Below, one piece after another: positions 35,889-42,640 of a stretch of 42,640 nt of DNA. Source of the DNA: Pseudorhodoplanes sinuspersici (GTDB lineage: Bacteria > Pseudomonadota > Alphaproteobacteria > Rhizobiales > Xanthobacteraceae); NCBI GenBank assembly GCA_945862935.1, contig CAMBBO010000003.1, positions 1 to 42,640 of the forward strand. The letters are read 5' to 3'. The notes under the pieces were generated by a model, which saw only the letters and a list, made by a program, of their open reading frames with translations, searched no databases and was not told where the DNA came from. Every line of letters starts with the position of its first letter. Position 1 is the first letter of the stretch. The position numbers and the translations under genes were made by a program.

Positions 35889-37049
35889 ATGACGGCGTCA
35901 CCGATGCTACCGAAGTCCGACAATCAGAAGGCCGATGCGCGCGCGCTGGCGCTGGTCGCATCCTATGAGCGTGCCGGTTACGCGCGGGCGGAGCCTGCCG
36001 TGCTCCAGCCGGCCGAGCCGTTCCTCGATCTGTCGGGCGAAGACATCCGCAGCCGTATGTATCTCACGACGGATGCGGATGGACGCGAGCTTTGCCTTCG
36101 CCCGGACTTCACGATCGCTGTGTCGCGCGATTATCTCGCCTCAAAGCAGGCCGGGCAGACCGCTTCGTTCTGCTACAGCGGACCGATTTTTCGCCAGTTG
36201 AGCGACGGCGCGGGCGAAGTGCTGCAGGCTGGCGTTGAATCCTTCGGCCGGCGCGACATCGCTGCTGCCGATGCGGAATGTTTGTCACTCGGACTGGAAG
36301 CGACCGCGTTATTCGGCATCGAAACGCCCGTCATCCGCATGGGCGACGTCGGATTATTCGCAGCCTTGGTCACGGCGCTTAAACTTGCGCCCGCGTGGAA
36401 GCGCCGCCTCGTGAAAGATTTCAACCGCAAGGCCGATCTTGCGCGCGATCTCGATCAGCTCACGCTCGGCTCGATGAACGACCGGCGCGATTATCAGGGC
36501 GTGCTTGCCGCAATGGCAGGCTCCGATCCGAAAGCCGCACACGCGCTTGTCACGGATCTACTTTCGATCGCAGGGATCTCCGCAGTCGGCGGACGCAGCG
36601 TCGGCGAGATCGCAGACCGCTTCCTTGAACAGGCAGCACTCGGCTCGACCGCGTCGTTGCCGAAGGAGATGCGCGTGCTGATCGAACGTTTCCTCGGTGT
36701 CACAGGCGACCCGGACGAATGCGCCGCCCAACTGCGCGCGCTTGCGAAGGACGCCAAGATCGACCTCACCGACGCACTTGATCTGTTCGAAAGTCGCGTC
36801 GGCTTCATTGCCGCGCGCGGCGTGAAAGTGAACGGCATCGACTTCTCGGCGGCGTTCTCGAACGGCCTCGATTATTACACCGGCTTTGAATTCCGCCTGC
36901 ACGATCCGAAGGGCCGCATCGACACGCCTCTCGCGGCGGGCGGCCGCTATGACAATCTGCTGACGCGGCTTGGCAGCGCGACGCCGATCCCCGCCGTCGG
37001 GCTTGGCGTATGGATCGAACGCCTCGCTCTCGCAGGAGGCGCCAAATGA
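35889..37049 (+). CDS. hisZ: ATP phosphoribosyltransferase regulatory subunit HisZ
   Basis: HisZ is a catalytically dead HisRS paralogue that binds HisG and confers histidine feedback. The 386-residue protein keeps the class II synthetase core, [28 protein letters not shown] and [15 protein letters not shown], ending [12 protein letters not shown] and [12 protein letters not shown], but lacks the C-terminal anticodon domain of real HisRS. It overlaps hisG by ATGA, which confirms the pairing. The first ATG was used; one at 35904 is also possible. Confidence 0.94.
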   Translation: MTASPMLPKSDNQKADARALALVASYERAGYARAEPAVLQPAEPFLDLSGEDIRSRMYLTTDADGRELCLRPDFTIAVSRDYLASKQAGQTASFCYSGPIFRQLSDGAGEVLQAGVESFGRRDIAAADAECLSLGLEATALFGIETPVIRMGDVGLFAALVTALKLAPAWKRRLVKDFNRKADLARDLDQLTLGSMNDRRDYQGVLAAMAGSDPKAAHALVTDLLSIAGISAVGGRSVGEIADRFLEQAALGSTASLPKEMRVLIERFLGVTGDPDECAAQLRALAKDAKIDLTDALDLFESRVGFIAARGVKVNGIDFSAAFSNGLDYYTGFEFRLHDPKGRIDTPLAAGGRYDNLLTRLGSATPIPAVGLGVWIERLALAGGAK

Positions 37050-38017
37050 GCGCGCCATTCGTCATCGCGGTTCCGGCCAAGGGACGGCTGCAGGAAAACA
37101 CCGACGCGTTCTTTGCGCGTTCCGGCTTGCCGCTGGTGAAGCCGCGCGGCCAGCGCGAATATCGCGGCACGATTTCGGGCCTCGGCAATGTCGAGGTCGC
37201 GTATCTGTCGGCGGGCGACATCACGGCGCAGCTTGCGCAAGGTGCCGCGCATCTTGGTGTCACGGGGGAAGACCTCGTGCGCGAACTCATCCCCAATGCG
37301 GACAGCCGCGTGATCCTGCTCGACGGGCTGGGCTTCGGCTATGCCAACGTAGTGGTCGCGGTGCCGCAGGCGTGGATCGACGTGCGCAACATGTCCGATC
37401 TCGACGACGTCGCGACCGCGTTCCGCCTCAAGCACAACCGCAAGCTTCGGATTGCGACGAAATACGTCAACCTGACCCGGCATTTTTTCGCAAAACACGG
37501 CATCACCGATTACCGCATCGTCGAGAGCCTCGGCGCGACCGAAGGCGCGCCTGCGGCCGGTACGGCGGAGCTGATCGTGGACATCACGACGACCGGCGCG
37601 ACGCTTTCAGCCAACGCGCTGAAGATCGTCGAAGACGGCACAATGTTGCGTTCGCAGGCCAACCTTGTGGCCTCCCGCGCGGCGAAGTGGGACAGCGAAC
37701 AACTCGAAACCGCGCGGCTGATCCTCGACCGGATCGCGGCGCAACGGCGCGCGCGCGCCTATCGCGAAGTGCGAACGCGTTTCGCGGCATGCAACACCGC
37801 GCTGCTGGCGCAGGCCAAAGCCGCCTATGGCGTCGAAGCGCCGTTCGGCGGGCCGACTTCTTCGGGAATGCTGACGCTGCATTGTCCGCCGGATCAGGTG
37901 CACGCGCTGGCAAACTTCCTGCGCGAAAAGGGCGCCGAGGCGATTTCGGTCATCGGTCTCGATTACGTGTTCTCGCTCGACAATCCGCTATTCGCAAAGC
38001 TGAAAGCCGGATTGTAA
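37046..38017 (+). CDS. hisG: ATP phosphoribosyltransferase HisG with extra C-terminal domain
   Basis: HisG condenses ATP with PRPP in the first step of histidine synthesis. The 323-residue protein begins [19 protein letters not shown]; the start overlaps the hisZ stop. The catalytic part includes [43 protein letters not shown] and the PRPP-loop region [16 protein letters not shown]. Beyond about residue 240 it continues with a domain containing [17 protein letters not shown] and [18 protein letters not shown], resembling the ACT-like regulatory domain of long-form HisG. Short HisG usually accompanies HisZ, so the combination is notable. Confidence 0.95.
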   Translation: MSAPFVIAVPAKGRLQENTDAFFARSGLPLVKPRGQREYRGTISGLGNVEVAYLSAGDITAQLAQGAAHLGVTGEDLVRELIPNADSRVILLDGLGFGYANVVVAVPQAWIDVRNMSDLDDVATAFRLKHNRKLRIATKYVNLTRHFFAKHGITDYRIVESLGATEGAPAAGTAELIVDITTTGATLSANALKIVEDGTMLRSQANLVASRAAKWDSEQLETARLILDRIAAQRRARAYREVRTRFAACNTALLAQAKAAYGVEAPFGGPTSSGMLTLHCPPDQVHALANFLREKGAEAISVIGLDYVFSLDNPLFAKLKAGL

Positions 38018-38026
38018 CCGCGAGCC

Positions 38027-38539
38027 TTACCGGCGCGGACGGAACACGACGAAGTGCGACATCGAGAAATTGACGACGAAACCCGCGCCGATGGCGAGAA
38101 TTTTCGCGGCGACCACCGGCAAAAATCGCGACCCAATCAGGACCGTCGCGGTGTTGGCGATCCATCCGAGTACGCCTGAAGCAGCGAATGTGAGGTAAGC
38201 GCGCCATGTGAGCTTGCGCCCGGATTCGACGGCGAAAGTGACGTAGGAATTCATAACGTAAGAGCCGCTGACCGCGACCAGCCATGCAACGCCATTGGCT
38301 ATCACCAGCGCGATGTCGCCATCGGCAAATCCGGTGGACCGCGACAGCCCGGCAATTGCAGCCGTCACGCCCGGCACCGGGATGAGATGGCGCAGGGTCA
38401 GCAGGAACACGCCAAGATCGACCAGCGCATTCAGCACGCCAATCACGGCGAAGCTGACGGCCTTGAGGAGGAAAGCCTGCTTCCGGATGGCAGCAAGGCC
38501 GCGCCCGGCGAGGCTTTGTGACGTTGGGCTATTGTTCAT
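38027..38539 (-). CDS. GtrA-family membrane protein
   Basis: A 170-residue protein with four predicted transmembrane helices (about 24-50, 78-97, 113-135 and 143-160) and the GtrA pattern FAVIGVLNALVDLGVF, YVMNSYVTF and a C-terminal NFSMSHFVVFRPRR. GtrA proteins are thought to help move polyprenyl-linked sugars across the inner membrane in surface-polysaccharide modification. It is divergent from a GT2 gene (108 bp) that resembles GtrB, fitting a GtrA/GtrB pair on opposite strands. It converges on hisG with a 9-bp gap. Confidence 0.92.
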   Translation of the reverse strand: MNNSPTSQSLAGRGLAAIRKQAFLLKAVSFAVIGVLNALVDLGVFLLTLRHLIPVPGVTAAIAGLSRSTGFADGDIALVIANGVAWLVAVSGSYVMNSYVTFAVESGRKLTWRAYLTFAASGVLGWIANTATVLIGSRFLPVVAAKILAIGAGFVVNFSMSHFVVFRPRR

Positions 38540-38646
38540 CGCGGGCCTGTTAGCACGTCTCCCGGCGCCCGCCGAGGCTTTCCGGGGAATGGCGCTCGTG
38601 GGACAGCGCAGGGCTGTTGCGCTATAGATCGCGGCAAACAGGACGA

Positions 38647-39696
38647 ATGGTTGTGACCGGGAATACGGGGAAATTAGGTGGCCAAGCTGGTGGCGCGAAA
38701 ACGGGCGCAGCCGCCGGGCTGTCGGTCGTCGTGCCGTGCTTCAATGAAGCTGCGGGCCTGCCGGCTTTTCATCAGCGCCTGACGGACGCGCTGAAATCCG
38801 TCCGTGCCGCTCGCGGACTGAACAGCGAGATCGTCTATGTCGATGACGGCTCGCGGGACGAGACCTATGCCATCGCGAGCGCCCTGCCAGCCAACGGCAT
38901 CGACGTTCAGGTGATCGCGCTGTCGCGCAATTTCGGCAAGGAAGCCGCCCTGATGGCCGGGCTGCATCATGCCCGCAACGGCGCGGTCCTTTTCATGGAC
39001 GGCGACGGCCAGCATCCTCCGCAACTCATCGACACACTCGTGGAGCATTGGCTCGAGCGCGGCTATGACGTGGTTTACACCGCAAAGGCGCATCGTGACT
39101 CCGAGTCATGGCTGCGGCGTCTCGGCGTCAAATATTTCTACAAGCTCATCAACTGGCGCGCGCGCCAGGAAATACCGGAGGATGCCGGCGATTTCCGCCT
39201 GGTGTCGCCGCGCGCAGCGAACGCACTCCGTCAGCTTCCTGAGCGCAATCGCTTCTTCAAGGGGCTGGCAAGCTGGATCGGCTTCAAGCAGGTGCGGGTC
39301 GATTACGAGCCTGCGCCGCGCGCGCATGGCGCTTCGACATGGAATATGTCGTCGCTCATCGGACTATCGATCGAAGGACTGACGTCGTTCTCGGTCGCGC
39401 CGCTGCGGATCGCGAGCCTGCTCGGGCTCGTCATGGCAGGCGTCGCGCTCGTGTTCGGCGCATCAATCCTCTGGGAAACGGTGTTCTACGGAAAATCCGT
39501 ACCCGGCTATCCCTCCCTCGCGGTCGGCCTGATGGTGCTCGGCGGCGTGCAACTCATCATGATCGGCGTGGTCGGCGAATATGTCGGAAAGATTCTTTCC
39601 GAGCAGAAAGCGCGGCCGGTTTATTTCGTGGCCGAGCAAAGTCTGAAAAAAGCGGATGAAACGTCCGCCCCGACGCGGCAGACCGCAGCGGAATGA
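38647..39696 (+). CDS. GT2 polyprenyl-phosphate sugar synthase (GtrB/DPM1-like)
   Basis: A 349-residue family 2 glycosyltransferase. The GT-A core shows VVVPCFNEAAGLPAFHQRL, VYVDDGSRDETY, the nucleotide-sugar and metal motif LFMDGDGQHPP, and DAGDFRLVS. Two transmembrane helices follow near the C-terminus (about 258-285 and 298-320). These features match enzymes that load a sugar from a nucleotide donor onto undecaprenyl or dolichyl phosphate. The ATG used has AGGA just before it; the track begins at an upstream TTG. Its stop overlaps the YdjC gene by ATGA, implying a shared substrate path. Confidence 0.93.
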   Translation: MVVTGNTGKLGGQAGGAKTGAAAGLSVVVPCFNEAAGLPAFHQRLTDALKSVRAARGLNSEIVYVDDGSRDETYAIASALPANGIDVQVIALSRNFGKEAALMAGLHHARNGAVLFMDGDGQHPPQLIDTLVEHWLERGYDVVYTAKAHRDSESWLRRLGVKYFYKLINWRARQEIPEDAGDFRLVSPRAANALRQLPERNRFFKGLASWIGFKQVRVDYEPAPRAHGASTWNMSSLIGLSIEGLTSFSVAPLRIASLLGLVMAGVALVFGASILWETVFYGKSVPGYPSLAVGLMVLGGVQLIMIGVVGEYVGKILSEQKARPVYFVAEQSLKKADETSAPTRQTAAE

Positions 39697-40529
39697 CGGC
39701 CCTTCGACGCATTTTTTTGGTTGCTGACGATTACGGCATCTCGCCTGCGGTGAGTGCCGCGATCCGTGATCTCATCGCGCGCGGGCGGCTGAATGCAACG
39801 TCAGTTATGGTCGGCACTCCGAGCTTCGATCATTCCGAAGCCGTTTCGCTTTCAATGCTCAATGCGGCCGGCCCGCGCGTCGCCATCGGGTTGCATGTCA
39901 CGCTCACCGCGCCGTTCAAGCCGATGAGCGGCGATTATCGCCCGCTGAAAAACAATGCGTTCCTGCGTCTTGAGGATACCGGCGGCAGCGCGATGCTGCG
40001 CAAACTCGATCCGGCATCTCTTGCGCGCGAAGTCTCGGCGCAATTCGCAGCGTTCGCGCAGGCCTTCGGCCATCCGCCCGATTACGTTGACGGGCACCAG
40101 CACATGCATCTTTTTCCGCAAATCCGCGATGCCGTGCTGAACGCCACCAAGGACCACGCACCGAACGCCTGGATACGCCAATGCGGCCGCGTCACGCCGC
40201 TGCATAAGCGCATGTCCGATCCGAAGGGCATGTTCCTCGACTGGCTGAGCCGCGAATTCCGCCGTCGCGCGGCAAAGCTTGGCATCAAGACCAATCCGGC
40301 TTTCGCGGGTACCTATGACTTTGCCCCGCGCAGCGACTTCGCCGAATTGTTTCCCTCGTTCCTCGTCAACATGAGCGAAGGCGGCGTCGTCATGTGCCAT
40401 CCGGGGCACGTGGACGCAGAGCTACGTAGCCTCGATCCGGTCACCACTGCGCGCGAACGCGAATATGCCTATCTGGCAGGCGAGCTATTTCCCAAGCATC
40501 TGCAACAGCATGGGCTGACGCTTCGCTGA
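39693..40529 (+). CDS. YdjC/ChbG/HpnK-family carbohydrate deacetylase
   Basis: A 278-residue deacetylase of the YdjC fold. Metal ligands are visible as Asp12/Asp13 in VADDYGIS, IGLHVTLT and DGHQHMHLFPQI, with a C-terminal CHPGH. The family removes acetyl groups from N-acetylated sugars, for example chitooligosaccharides (ChbG), undecaprenyl-phosphate GalNAc (NaxD of Francisella) and hopanoid-linked sugars (HpnK). Coupling to a GT2 polyprenyl-phosphate sugar synthase favours a lipid-linked N-acetylhexosamine substrate. No signal peptide, so it acts on the cytosolic side. Confidence 0.92.
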   Translation: MTALRRIFLVADDYGISPAVSAAIRDLIARGRLNATSVMVGTPSFDHSEAVSLSMLNAAGPRVAIGLHVTLTAPFKPMSGDYRPLKNNAFLRLEDTGGSAMLRKLDPASLAREVSAQFAAFAQAFGHPPDYVDGHQHMHLFPQIRDAVLNATKDHAPNAWIRQCGRVTPLHKRMSDPKGMFLDWLSREFRRRAAKLGIKTNPAFAGTYDFAPRSDFAELFPSFLVNMSEGGVVMCHPGHVDAELRSLDPVTTAREREYAYLAGELFPKHLQQHGLTLR

Positions 40530-40619
40530 CACCGTGATTTTTTGTCGCGCCCATTCCGTTGCGCCTTCCGGGTGCCCACATTTCCCGCTGTCCTCGTCGG
40601 GAGGACATTGGAGGCCACG

Positions 40620-41327
40620 ATGACCCCGCAAGAACGCCAGCAGGTTTCAGAGCTTTTCGATCGTCTCGCGAGCCTTGAAAGCAACCGGCGCGATCCGGAG
40701 GCCGAACGGCAGATTGTGGATGAACTTCGCCGCGCGCCGAACGCAGTCTATGCGCTGGTACAGACCGTTCTTATTCAGGACGAGGCCCTGCGCGCAGCAC
40801 ACGAGCGACTGCGCGAATACGAAGGCGATGCCCCGCAGCAGCAGGGCGGTTTCCTCGACAACATGCGCAACTCGATCTTCGGACGATCCGCCGCCGGTCG
40901 AGGATCGGTGCCGTCAATCCGTCCGGGCGAACAGGGCAGCGCATGGCAAAGCGGTGCCAATGGACAGCAAGCGCCGCAACAGGGCGGATCGTTCCTTGGT
41001 ACGGCAGCCGCATCCGCAGCCGGCATGATCGGCGGCGCACTTTTGCTTAATTCGTTTCGCGGGATGTTCGGAGGCGGCGGTAACGCTCAAGGCGCACTCG
41101 ATTCCAGTGCAGGGCGTTCGCCATGGGGCGGCAACGAAGCCTCAGGCAGCGATCTTGCCCGCGATGCCGGCGTGAACGACATCGGCGGCAGCGGCAAACT
41201 CGCCGATGCAGGCGCGAGCCAGCAGCAAGGCGCATTCGATACCGCCGAAGCCGATCTCGACGATTCGGATGACGACGATTCAGACTTCGATTCGGATTTT
41301 GACGGCGGCGATTCCGATCTCGCCTGA
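40620..41327 (+). CDS. DUF2076 family protein
   Basis: A 235-residue protein of unknown function. Start chosen at the ATG five bases after GGAGG. The N-terminal helical region MTPQERQQVSELFDRLASLE and RRAPNAVYALVQTVLIQDEAL (about 1-70) is the DUF2076 signature. A Gln/Gly-rich linker, a hydrophobic Ala/Gly segment (AAASAAGMIGGALLLNSF, about 123-140) and a highly acidic tail of repeated Asp/Ser follow. The hydrophobic stretch could be one membrane span or a buried helix. It ends at a strong terminator. Confidence 0.9.
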   Translation: MTPQERQQVSELFDRLASLESNRRDPEAERQIVDELRRAPNAVYALVQTVLIQDEALRAAHERLREYEGDAPQQQGGFLDNMRNSIFGRSAAGRGSVPSIRPGEQGSAWQSGANGQQAPQQGGSFLGTAAASAAGMIGGALLLNSFRGMFGGGGNAQGALDSSAGRSPWGGNEASGSDLARDAGVNDIGGSGKLADAGASQQQGAFDTAEADLDDSDDDDSDFDSDFDGGDSDLA

Positions 41328-41349
41328 TTCCGTCCGCAGCTATAAAGCA

Positions 41350-41381
41350 AAAGGCCGCCGTTCATCACGGCGGCCTTTCTT
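41350..41381. terminator. Bidirectional intrinsic terminator
   Basis: An 11-bp GC-rich stem, AAAGGCCGCCG with CGGCGGCCTTT, closes a short loop and is followed by a T-rich tract; A residues precede it. It lies between the convergent DUF2076 and L,D-transpeptidase genes and can serve both. Confidence 0.92.
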
Positions 41382-41400
41382 CGTTCCCCCCAACAATTCG

Positions 41401-42222
41401 TCAGATAACGATGACGCGGGTGCCGACTTTCACGCGCTCATAAAGATCGGTGACATCTTCGTTACGCATGCGGATGCAGCCGGATGACACCGCCTGCCCG
41501 ATGGTCCACGGCTCGTTCGATCCGTGAATGCGATAGAGTGAAGAACCGAGATACATCGCGCGCGCGCCGAGCGGATTTTCCGGACCGCCCGCCATGTAGC
41601 GCGGCAGATCGGGGCGGCGCTGCAGCATCTCATCCGGCGGACGCCAATCCGGCCATTCGCGCTTGAGCGAAACTGACTTCACGCCAGCCCAGGTGAACCC
41701 GGGGCGGCCGACGCCGATGCCATACCGCATCGCTTTGCCGCCGGGCTGTACCAGAAACAGAAACCGCTTCGGTGTGTCGATGATGACGGTGCCCGGCTTT
41801 TCCGGCCCGGCATAATCGACCATCTGCTTCATGTAGCGCGGATCCATCGCAGGCCGCGCAGGCGCGCCACCGGCACGCGCTGGTTCGCCGTAAGCATAAG
41901 CGGCCGGCGGCGCCATCGCCGGATCGGCTTGTTGCAACAGCGGCGGCTCGGCCGATTGCTGCATGACCGGCGGCTGCGCCATCGGCTGCATCACAACGGG
42001 AGGCTGCTGATATTGCTGGGCGCGGCCATCACCGGCGCCAAACAGGAACTCGATAAAGCCGCCGCCCATGTCACGCTGACTGCGATAGACATATTGCGGT
42101 TGCGCGGCCTGAACCACGACCGGCTGCGGCTGTTGCGTGGCATAGAGCGGCACGGGCTGGGCTGTCGCCGCATTCGTGCCAAGGGCGCTCAAGGAAAGCG
42201 CAATAACTGCGATACGCTGCAT
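41401..42222 (-). CDS. L,D-transpeptidase (YkuD domain)
   Basis: A 273-residue exported enzyme. A signal peptide (1-21, ending TAQ) leads into a long Gln/Pro-rich linker (to about 125), then a YkuD domain with the catalytic block YRIHGSNEPWTIGQAVSSGCIRM, in which His and Cys are the active residues (HxxS...SxGCxRM). L,D-transpeptidases form 3-3 crosslinks in peptidoglycan or attach proteins to it, in the periplasm. The Gln/Pro region may let the domain reach the wall. Which activity applies is not readable. It is followed by a terminator shared with the DUF2076 gene. Confidence 0.95.
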   Translation of the reverse strand: MQRIAVIALSLSALGTNAATAQPVPLYATQQPQPVVVQAAQPQYVYRSQRDMGGGFIEFLFGAGDGRAQQYQQPPVVMQPMAQPPVMQQSAEPPLLQQADPAMAPPAAYAYGEPARAGGAPARPAMDPRYMKQMVDYAGPEKPGTVIIDTPKRFLFLVQPGGKAMRYGIGVGRPGFTWAGVKSVSLKREWPDWRPPDEMLQRRPDLPRYMAGGPENPLGARAMYLGSSLYRIHGSNEPWTIGQAVSSGCIRMRNEDVTDLYERVKVGTRVIVI

Positions 42223-42492
42223 CGACGTACTCTCTACTCAACTCGACTTCGCCGTCCGAAAGCGCAAATCACGCACGCCTTCACGAGCGTCCACTACACG
42301 GTGAAAATTATGCCGAATGGTAAATGCGCGCGGCGATGACCGCTGAACCGCGCAATCTGCGGAGTTTACCTCCGATTAGCGTTTATTTTGAGTTTAAGCG
42401 GAAACATCATGGTTAACGCTTCGTCCTCGCCGCGCGGCGCGGATGAACCGCGTGTTAAGCCGCGTCACCTAAACAGGTCGCAAGGATCGGTG

Positions 42493-42640
42493 ATGGCGAT
42501 GGCTGCACAGCGCAAGGTTTTTCGCATCGAGGAAATGCTGCATGGCGGGTCTCCCGCTGCGGCTGCGTCCACGAATGCTCCCGGCCATGTCGAGTTGATG
42601 CGTGAAGTCAAATTGCTGCGCGAATTGCTCGTTCAGGGAC
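42493..42640 (+). CDS. N-terminus of a protein running off the window (CheZ-like candidate)
   Basis: An open frame beginning with ATG six bases after AGGA continues to the window edge. Visible are 49 codons, starting MAMAAQRKVFRIEEML, then an Ala-rich linker and a helix ELMREVKLLRELL. The QRKxFRIE start reminds me of alphaproteobacterial CheZ-type phosphatases, which dephosphorylate CheY, but this is a weak recollection. The frame is open back to an ATG at 42409, which is an alternative start. The 270 bp upstream show AT-rich patches that should contain promoters but no site I can name. Confidence 0.5.
   Translation, partial: MAMAAQRKVFRIEEMLHGGSPAAAASTNAPGHVELMREVKLLRELLVQG

Noticed and set aside
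35889-37049. Second histidyl-tRNA synthetase
   Set aside because: It lacks the anticodon-binding domain and is coupled to hisG, so it is HisZ and not a duplicate HisRS.
1-42640. tRNA, rRNA or riboswitch genes, and integration sites
   Set aside because: I scanned the gaps for tRNA-like T-arms, attachment duplications and long conserved leader structures and saw none convincing. Gaps before purD, ribF and hisZ are short or lack riboswitch-like pairing I could trace; a covariance search would be needed to exclude them.

Overview
The window reads as chromosomal core genome of a high-GC alphaproteobacterium of the Hyphomicrobiales (Rhizobiales), most like the Bradyrhizobiaceae/Xanthobacteraceae. 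This is inferred from gene content and protein style: the waaA-lpxK-DUF2093 order, TIGR01459-type HAD proteins, a TipF-like EAL protein, the hisZ-hisG pair and a MutL with an endonuclease motif. No closest species can be named without a search. I saw no rRNA, tRNA, CRISPR array, IS element, integrase or prophage gene.

Layout. 1-2.4 kb: end of waaA, lpxK (lipid A/Kdo), a DUF2093 gene and a secreted dienelactone-hydrolase-like protein. 2.5-6.3 kb: the most unusual part, a secreted 773-residue protein built of 17 Asn/Gly-rich repeats, a collagen-like stretch and a basic C-terminal module, facing an outer-membrane beta-barrel gene across a shared bidirectional terminator. 6.7-14.1 kb: xseA, purD, a fluoroacetate-dehalogenase-like hydrolase, a GNAT acetyltransferase, an APH-type kinase, tadA, an RluB-type pseudouridine synthase and rsmD. 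14.1-26.6 kb: a minus-strand run with mutL, arfB, two M16 peptidase-like genes (one active, one degenerate), a secreted hypothetical, lspA, ileS, ribF, an HD-GYP protein and a MaoC hydratase. 26.7-29.5 kb: a CheY-like receiver, a HAD protein and a TipF-like degenerate EAL protein. 29.5-41.4 kb: a GT39-type membrane glycosyltransferase, omega-amino-acid aminotransferase, hisS, a transglutaminase-like protein, an NTF2-like protein, hisZ-hisG, GtrA, a GT2-YdjC operon and a DUF2076 protein. 41.4-42.6 kb: an L,D-transpeptidase and the start of a gene running off the window, possibly CheZ-like.

Themes. Envelope: waaA/lpxK, lspA, the beta-barrel, the L,D-transpeptidase, and GT2 + YdjC + GT39 + GtrA, which together have the parts of a lipid-linked amino-sugar modification pathway. 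Translation and repair: ileS, hisS, tadA, rluB, rsmD, arfB, mutL, xseA. Signalling and motility: HD-GYP, CheY, TipF-like EAL and a possible CheZ. Histidine: hisZ-hisG, where HisG appears to carry its own C-terminal regulatory domain.

Organisation is compact. Of nine convergent gene pairs, seven overlap or lie within 9 bp; the other two are both 73 bp apart and carry strong hairpin terminators. The best candidates for something undescribed are the repeat protein, the sugar-modification gene set and a perfect CtrA-type site before hisZ. All functions are assigned by reading motifs in the translations; no database search was run.
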